DNA of 64,000 bases from Henckelia pumila (Eukaryota > Streptophyta > Magnoliopsida > Lamiales > Gesneriaceae): the NCBI RefSeq assembly GCF_033568475.1, contig NC_133122.1:151852861-151916860 (forward strand). The letters run 5' to 3'. Below, one piece after another: positions 59,806 to 64,000 of the stretch. Every line of letters begins with the position of its first letter. The stretch's first letter is position 1. The position numbers and the translations under genes are program-made. The notes under the pieces are model-generated. The model saw only the letters and a list, made by a program, of their open reading frames with translations. It ran no database searches and was not told where the DNA came from.

Positions 59806-60279
59806 CTACGCGTAATCGCAGATTCCGAATATGCAGTATCCAGGAGTCATCTTGCATCTGTAATGGCAAAAACCGCAGTGTCTCTTATCAAACGCGAGAT
59901 TCACACATTCCCCTCTACAGCACTCGTCGGTAAAGTCGCATTTCTTCTTGCACGCTCCGCAGTTGTTTTTGTCATACCACAGATCAATGCACTTGTTATT
60001 GCAACAAGTGGTGTTCCTTCCATTTCCAGAAATGATATGATGACACTTCTCATGATCTTTCTTGCAGTGAACAGTGGCGGCCCTTGGATTAGGTAACCGG
60101 CCCTTGTGCTCGAGAAAACGGCTCATCTTGTCCGTGGAAACCGGTTCCCTTTCGAGGGAATTATCTAGTTTCGAGGGGTCATGATGTTGTGAAATGTTGG
60201 AGTTTCTTGTGGTGGTGAGAATTAGGGTCACAGCCATGGTTATGGCTGTGAAACTTAAGATTATTTTGATCACCTTCAT
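59806..60279 (-). CDS. Secreted STIG1-like (stigma-specific / GRI-type) cysteine-rich protein
   Basis: A single exon of 157 residues starting at the ATG 60279. The open frame extends six codons further upstream but only from a TTG, so the first ATG (MKVIKIILSF) is taken; it opens a hydrophobic signal peptide of about 23 residues. A variable middle (residues 25-90) precedes the STIG1 domain (about 91-157) with CCNNKCIDL, NNCGACKKKC, ECCRGECVNLA, HCGFCHYRC and the family ending YCIFGICDYA. Sixteen cysteines in the whole protein allow eight disulfides. Family members include tobacco and tomato STIG1, which affects pollen tubes and exudate, and Arabidopsis GRIM REAPER, which is cleaved to a peptide that signals cell death through a receptor kinase. 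Which role applies cannot be told. It stands alone between TE-rich stretches. Confidence 0.92.
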   Translation of the reverse strand: MKVIKIILSFTAITMAVTLILTTTRNSNISQHHDPSKLDNSLEREPVSTDKMSRFLEHKGRLPNPRAATVHCKKDHEKCHHIISGNGRNTTCCNNKCIDLWYDKNNCGACKKKCDFTDECCRGECVNLAFDKRHCGFCHYRCKMTPGYCIFGICDYA

Positions 60280-60390
60280 TGGTTTTTGAAGGTTCAAAAT
60301 AGGATTAATGGAGGTCTAATGGTGATTTTTGGGTTTGATTTGCATTGGGGAGAAAATGAAGAATTTGAGTAAAGAGTTAATGGGATGCAA

Positions 60391-60397
60391 TATTATA
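60391..60397 (-). promoter_or_regulatory. Possible TATA box of the STIG1-like gene
   Basis: It reads TATAATA on the minus strand, about 112 bases upstream of the ATG, with a pyrimidine-rich leader between. This is a consensus match only. Confidence 0.45.
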
Positions 60398-61264
60398 GTG
60401 TGAAGGGAAAATAGTTGACGCGGGAATTGTGGTATAGAAGCTAAAAAGGCTCTTCGGGGTTGCATTTAATAATTTGGTGCATGGAGTGTGTTCTAAGGAG
60501 ATTGAGTAAAAGCTAATGCATGTGTTGTTTTTAATCAAGTACTATATAGATATTTAATTACCACCAATTTTTATTTTGAAACTAATCATGTGAATATAAT
60601 GAAATGGTTTTTGCCCAAGGTTTGCCGCCCATTTCACATGCATCTAAGGTTCTATAAGTTTCGGAAGAGACCGATGGATTTAATTAGGTAGTGTTTGGAA
60701 GATCTTTTAAAAAACATTTGTCAGTTTTTTTTTTTTTACAAAATTTTAAAATTTTGTGAAAGAAAAGCTGAGAAATGATTTCTATAAGGTCTCTCAAATA
60801 CTACCTAAGTCTTAAATCTGACAGGCATTAAGATTTTAAGTTTGGGTTGAAGTCTCTAATTTCAAACTCAATTATAATCTACAAAACCTTTCCCAACGCA
60901 GAAAAGAAAAATCAAAATTTCCGAAAATCGTTAGAGACAGTTAAATAGTTACTTGACATATTTTTAGGGGCCTAATTACATAAACTCCTATTTATTATAC
61001 TATTGGAAATTTTGACAACATAATTCTAATCTAATGTTATATATCAAAGCCTACGTATTAATTCTTTCTCTAAATGCATGTCGGCTGAAAGAGAGTCTGC
61101 TTATTCTTCCTCTTCACTCAACATAAAGCATTTAATTATTAAAAAATTTATGATAAAATTTAGAAAGTTACGTTGTAAACAAAATTAATGGCAATCAAAA
61201 CACTACTTAAAAATTAGTAGGTTAGGAGGGAAGTTATCAAAAGTTGAGGGAAGTTTTTTTTTTT
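60398..61264. other. Upstream region of the STIG1-like gene and intergenic DNA
   Basis: No further gene is seen. Around 60690-60800 an imperfect inverted pair (TAGGTAGTGTTTGGAAGATC and ATTTCTATAAGGTCTCTCAAATAC...) might be a small old MITE. Confidence 0.4.
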
Positions 61265-61506
61265 GGATATATTTTTTTTGGTCCATTAACTTGTTTTGAT
61301 CCATTAACTTTTTCGATGTGGGTTTTAGTACGTTAACTTTTCATTTTCTATGATTTTTGGTCCAACTGCATACGTGTCATCTTCTGATTGGCTCACGTCA
61401 TAAATAACAAAAAATAAAAAGTTAGCGTATCAAAACCCACATCGAAAACGTTAATGAACCAAAACCAAAATATGGATAAGTTAATTGACCAAAAAAAGTA
61501 TATCCC
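61265..61506. mobile_element. MULE-type MITE, about 240 bp, relative of 44638-44937
   Basis: The ends GGATATATTTTTTTTGGTCC and the complement of GGGATATACTTTTTTTGGTC pair, and the inner words GGTCCATTAACTT and TCCAACTGCATACGTGTCAT are shared with the 300-bp copy. It is flanked by T runs, so the target duplication cannot be read. Confidence 0.75.
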
Positions 61507-61608
61507 ATTTTTTTTTTAAAAAAAGTTGAAAACTGCAATATTAATGTAATCTCTTTTATTATTATTTTTCATCCTAGGGTTAGTTTGGGAATATCACTGC
61601 ACTTGCTT

Positions 61609-61724
61609 TTTCTTTTCTTTTTTCTTTTTGAATCGAGGGAGAGGATTGTTATAATTGGGTCTCGAACTCGAGACCTTGTCTCACATTTGGAATATTGGTG
61701 TCAGATGAGCTACACGTCATCGAC
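61609..61724 (-). mobile_element. Short tRNA-derived SINE, about 116 bp
   Basis: On the minus strand it has an A-box-like TGTAGCTCATCTGA and a good B box (GAGTTCGAGACCC), and ends in an A-rich tail. The flanks ATCACTGCACTTGCTT (61593-61608) and ATCACTACACTTGCTT (61725-61740) form a 16-bp duplication with one change. The small size suggests a compact family or a shortened copy. Confidence 0.78.
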
Positions 61725-61740
61725 ATCACTACACTTGCTT

Positions 61741-62102
61741 GATGGGCAATTAATTTACAATGATATTAATTATTAACTGAAATTCCGACAAATAACATAC
61801 AACCGTCGAAAATTTATAAAATATGACATTAATATTTTATTTTGAAATCTATAATAATTTTTTTAACCAACAAATAATTATACCATGTTATTTGCCTACA
61901 CACATACAAATATGGGTATAGTACTATAGACACAATATACAGTATCATATATCGACATGATCTAACGATTCTACTGTACACATCACTGCGGGATCCATTA
62001 CAATTGCAAATATAAATATATTCATATATGGCTCGTGTGTCAACGAGAAAGCGCCTGAAAATAGTGTTTTCGAAATCGGACCAAATCGGACCGGTTAGTT
62101 CG
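61741..62102. other. Intergenic DNA, no gene seen
   Basis: AT-rich. The last five bases (62098-62102, GTTCG) should be one copy of the target duplication of the copia element that follows. Confidence 0.5.
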
Positions 62103-62895
62103 TGTTAGGAATCAATCCGGAATAGTTTTGATATTTGAAAATTACCAGACAAACAAGAACACAATCCCAAACGAACAGATAAAACCAACGCACATAAATT
62201 AAACTCAACACTAACGCGACAGCAAATAAACGACACACCTGTTTACGTGGTTCGACAAGGAAGTTTTACGTCCATGGGAGAGCAACACAACCACTTTATT
62301 AATCACCAACAGAACAAATCCAAGCTCAATAACCAGAGCTTATTACAGAGATAGACCAGAAAACTATTAATGCTAGATACAGACACGATTCAAGCTTTTG
62401 ATCCTTGAATCTTTCCGTCACAATATACGCTCAAGTTTTCTCCTCCGAAATCTCTCTCTTTTTCTCTCAATATATTTTGAAGAATTTGATTTTCTGTTAT
62501 TATTCGTTGCGGCCAGCTTCCATCTACTTATATAGAGAATTAAACCGACTTTCATCTTGGGCTTTAGGTCAACACTAACTTACGACCCAATTATAAAGTC
62601 AACATGGTCCAACCCGATAAGCCTTCATTCATCAGTCTGATATGCTTTCGTACTTCGATCTGCCTTCAAGCTTACAGCTTCTCGGACACTTCATCTGACT
62701 TCTAACCAAGTCCCAGTACTCGAGCAATCGATCTGCATGAACTCATCCGAAGACTCATCTGAGCATCACTTCGATCTGATCCCAGTATTCGATCTGGACA
62801 ATGAATTCATCTGATCACTGAACGCATCTGATCTGCACTATTTGGTATGATCTATTCTCTATTTCTATTCAATCTGATAGAATCATACTTCAACA
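62103..62895 (-). repeat. 3' LTR of a Ty1/copia element
   Basis: 793 bp; on the minus strand it runs from TGTTGAAGTATG to ...GATTGATTCCTAACA, preceded by a purine-rich tract (AAGGTGGAGA). It contains TACGTGGTTCGACAAGG, a word often seen in plant copia LTRs, and a TATA-like TATATAAGTAGATGG on the minus strand near 62530. Confidence 0.85.
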
Positions 62896-64000
62896 ATCTC
62901 CACCTTGATTCTTTCAGGTTGAATGCTGCTATCCTTCCTAGCTTTCTTGGCTAATTTCCAATCACCGCATTGACTAAGTCCAAACATTTCTTGAACTTAG
63001 CATACGACAATGACTTTATCATAACATCTGCAGGGTTTTCTTCTGATGCTATCTTCACGATGATTACATCTCCTTTTTCAATTATATCTCTGACAAAATG
63101 CATCTTCACATCTATGTGTTTCGATCGTTCATGATAGACTTGGTGTTTCGTCAAGTGTATTGCACTTTGATTGTCACAGTGTACGACAACTTGATCTTGT
63201 TTCACAACAAGCTCCGCTATCATCCCTTTTAACCAAAATCCTTTCTTCATGGCCTCAGTAACAGCTATGAATTCTGCCTCAGTGGTAGAAAGGGCAACCA
63301 CCGACTGTAAATTTGACTTCCAGGTGATCGTTGTGCCATAAAAAGTGAACACATAACCATTCAATGAATTTCTCGTGTCTAAGTTCCCAGCAAAATCTGA
63401 ATCCACATATCCAACTACCGGATCAATCCCATCTTGCTGTTTTTCAAACTTTAACCCCAACCCAATTGTGTTTATGAGATATCGGAGAATCCATTTCAGA
63501 GCTTCCCAATGATATGTACCCGGATTAGCCATAAATCTTGACACAACACTGATTGTTTATGTCAGATCAGGCCTACTACACACCATTCCATATATGAGAC
63601 TCCCCACTCCACTAGCATATGAAATACCAGCCATCTTCATCTTGTCTTTCTCACTTTCAGGTGACTGATTCGCAGATAGATTCAAATGCTGTCCCAGAGG
63701 GGTCAAGATAGATTTTGCTTGATTCATGTTATACCTTAGAACAACTTTATTCAAGTAATTCTTGTGATTTAGATGAATCTCCTACCTTTTCCTATTTCTC
63801 ACTATGTCCATGCCCAGTATTCTCTTCGCTTCTCCCAAATCTTTCATCTCAAACTCTGAGTTGAGCTGATGTTTCAAGGATGATATTTCTTTCCTACTTT
63901 TACTTTCAATGAATATATCATCAACGTAAATCAGTAGATACAAGATAACCTGCCCTTCATCCTTCTTCAGATAGACACATCTGTTATATTGGCTTCTCAC
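62896..64000 (-). mobile_element. Ty1/copia internal region, 3' part (RT and RNase H), fossil
   Basis: On the minus strand, the reverse transcriptase block with YVDDI (near 63925) comes first, followed by the region with the SRPDL-type motif (near 63560), and RNase H with YVDSDFAG, STTEAEF and HCDNQSAIHL (63420-63150). It runs off the right edge, so the rest of the element lies outside. It has a few breaks in the visible part. The LTR sequence differs from that of the copia at 52253-55267, so these are two families. Confidence 0.9.

Overview
The window looks like an AT-rich intergenic and genic stretch of a flowering-plant nuclear genome. The evidence is spliced genes of plant-specific families (WOX homeobox, PLAC8/PCR, isoprenylated HMA, STIG1), plant-type Ty3/gypsy and Ty1/copia elements, CACTA, MULE, hAT and PIF/Harbinger elements, tRNA-derived SINEs and long TA microsatellites. 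Gene content fits a core eudicot. I cannot name the species; the LTRs with palindromic 'TCGGAGCTTCCGA'-type units only vaguely recall Lamiales.

Layout: 1-13130 is a stack of Ty3/gypsy LTRs, all in the minus orientation. It contains a 4.3-kb CACTA element (4638-8968) and a 2.1-kb solo LTR (9690-11781), each with a clear target-site duplication. 13131-18117 is AT-rich DNA with MITEs, including three palindromic elements set in TA microsatellites and a Harbinger-type MITE nested in another. 18120-29760 is the host-gene region: a PLAC8/PCR10-like gene (+, 19165-21769), a heavy-metal-associated isoprenylated protein gene (+, 23223-24795) and a WOX11/12-type homeobox gene (-, 27784-29602). 29760-35700 has no recognisable gene. 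35706-42739 is an apparently whole 7.0-kb Mutator-like element. 42750-49140 holds MITEs, an hAT-like element and the remains of a second CACTA. 49140-55267 is a gypsy fossil abutting a copia fossil. 56272-58043 is an hAT element with a MULE nested in it. 59806-60279 is a STIG1-like gene (-). 61265-61740 has a MITE and a SINE. 62103-64000 is the 3' half of another copia fossil.

The most unusual feature is the MULE. It has 103-bp terminal inverted repeats, a 10-bp target duplication and two open, convergent genes: a full-length MURA transposase on the minus strand and a four-exon plant mobile domain (PMD) gene on the plus strand, in the position that mudrB occupies in maize MuDR. GC-rich long palindromes lie just inside both ends. 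The non-coding leader of the PMD gene (end of exon 1, an 87-bp intron, a 22-nt mini-exon) is recognisably the same module as leaders inside both CACTA elements (introns of 89 and 88 bp, mini-exons of 24 nt). One leader cassette is therefore shared by three elements of two unrelated DNA-transposon superfamilies.

The four host genes look independent. They share no operon or pathway; their likely roles are membrane metal/cell-number regulation (PLAC8), metal binding at membranes (HIPP), root or callus founder-cell identity (WOX11/12) and secreted peptide signalling (STIG1). All boundaries were read by eye; splice sites are predictions.
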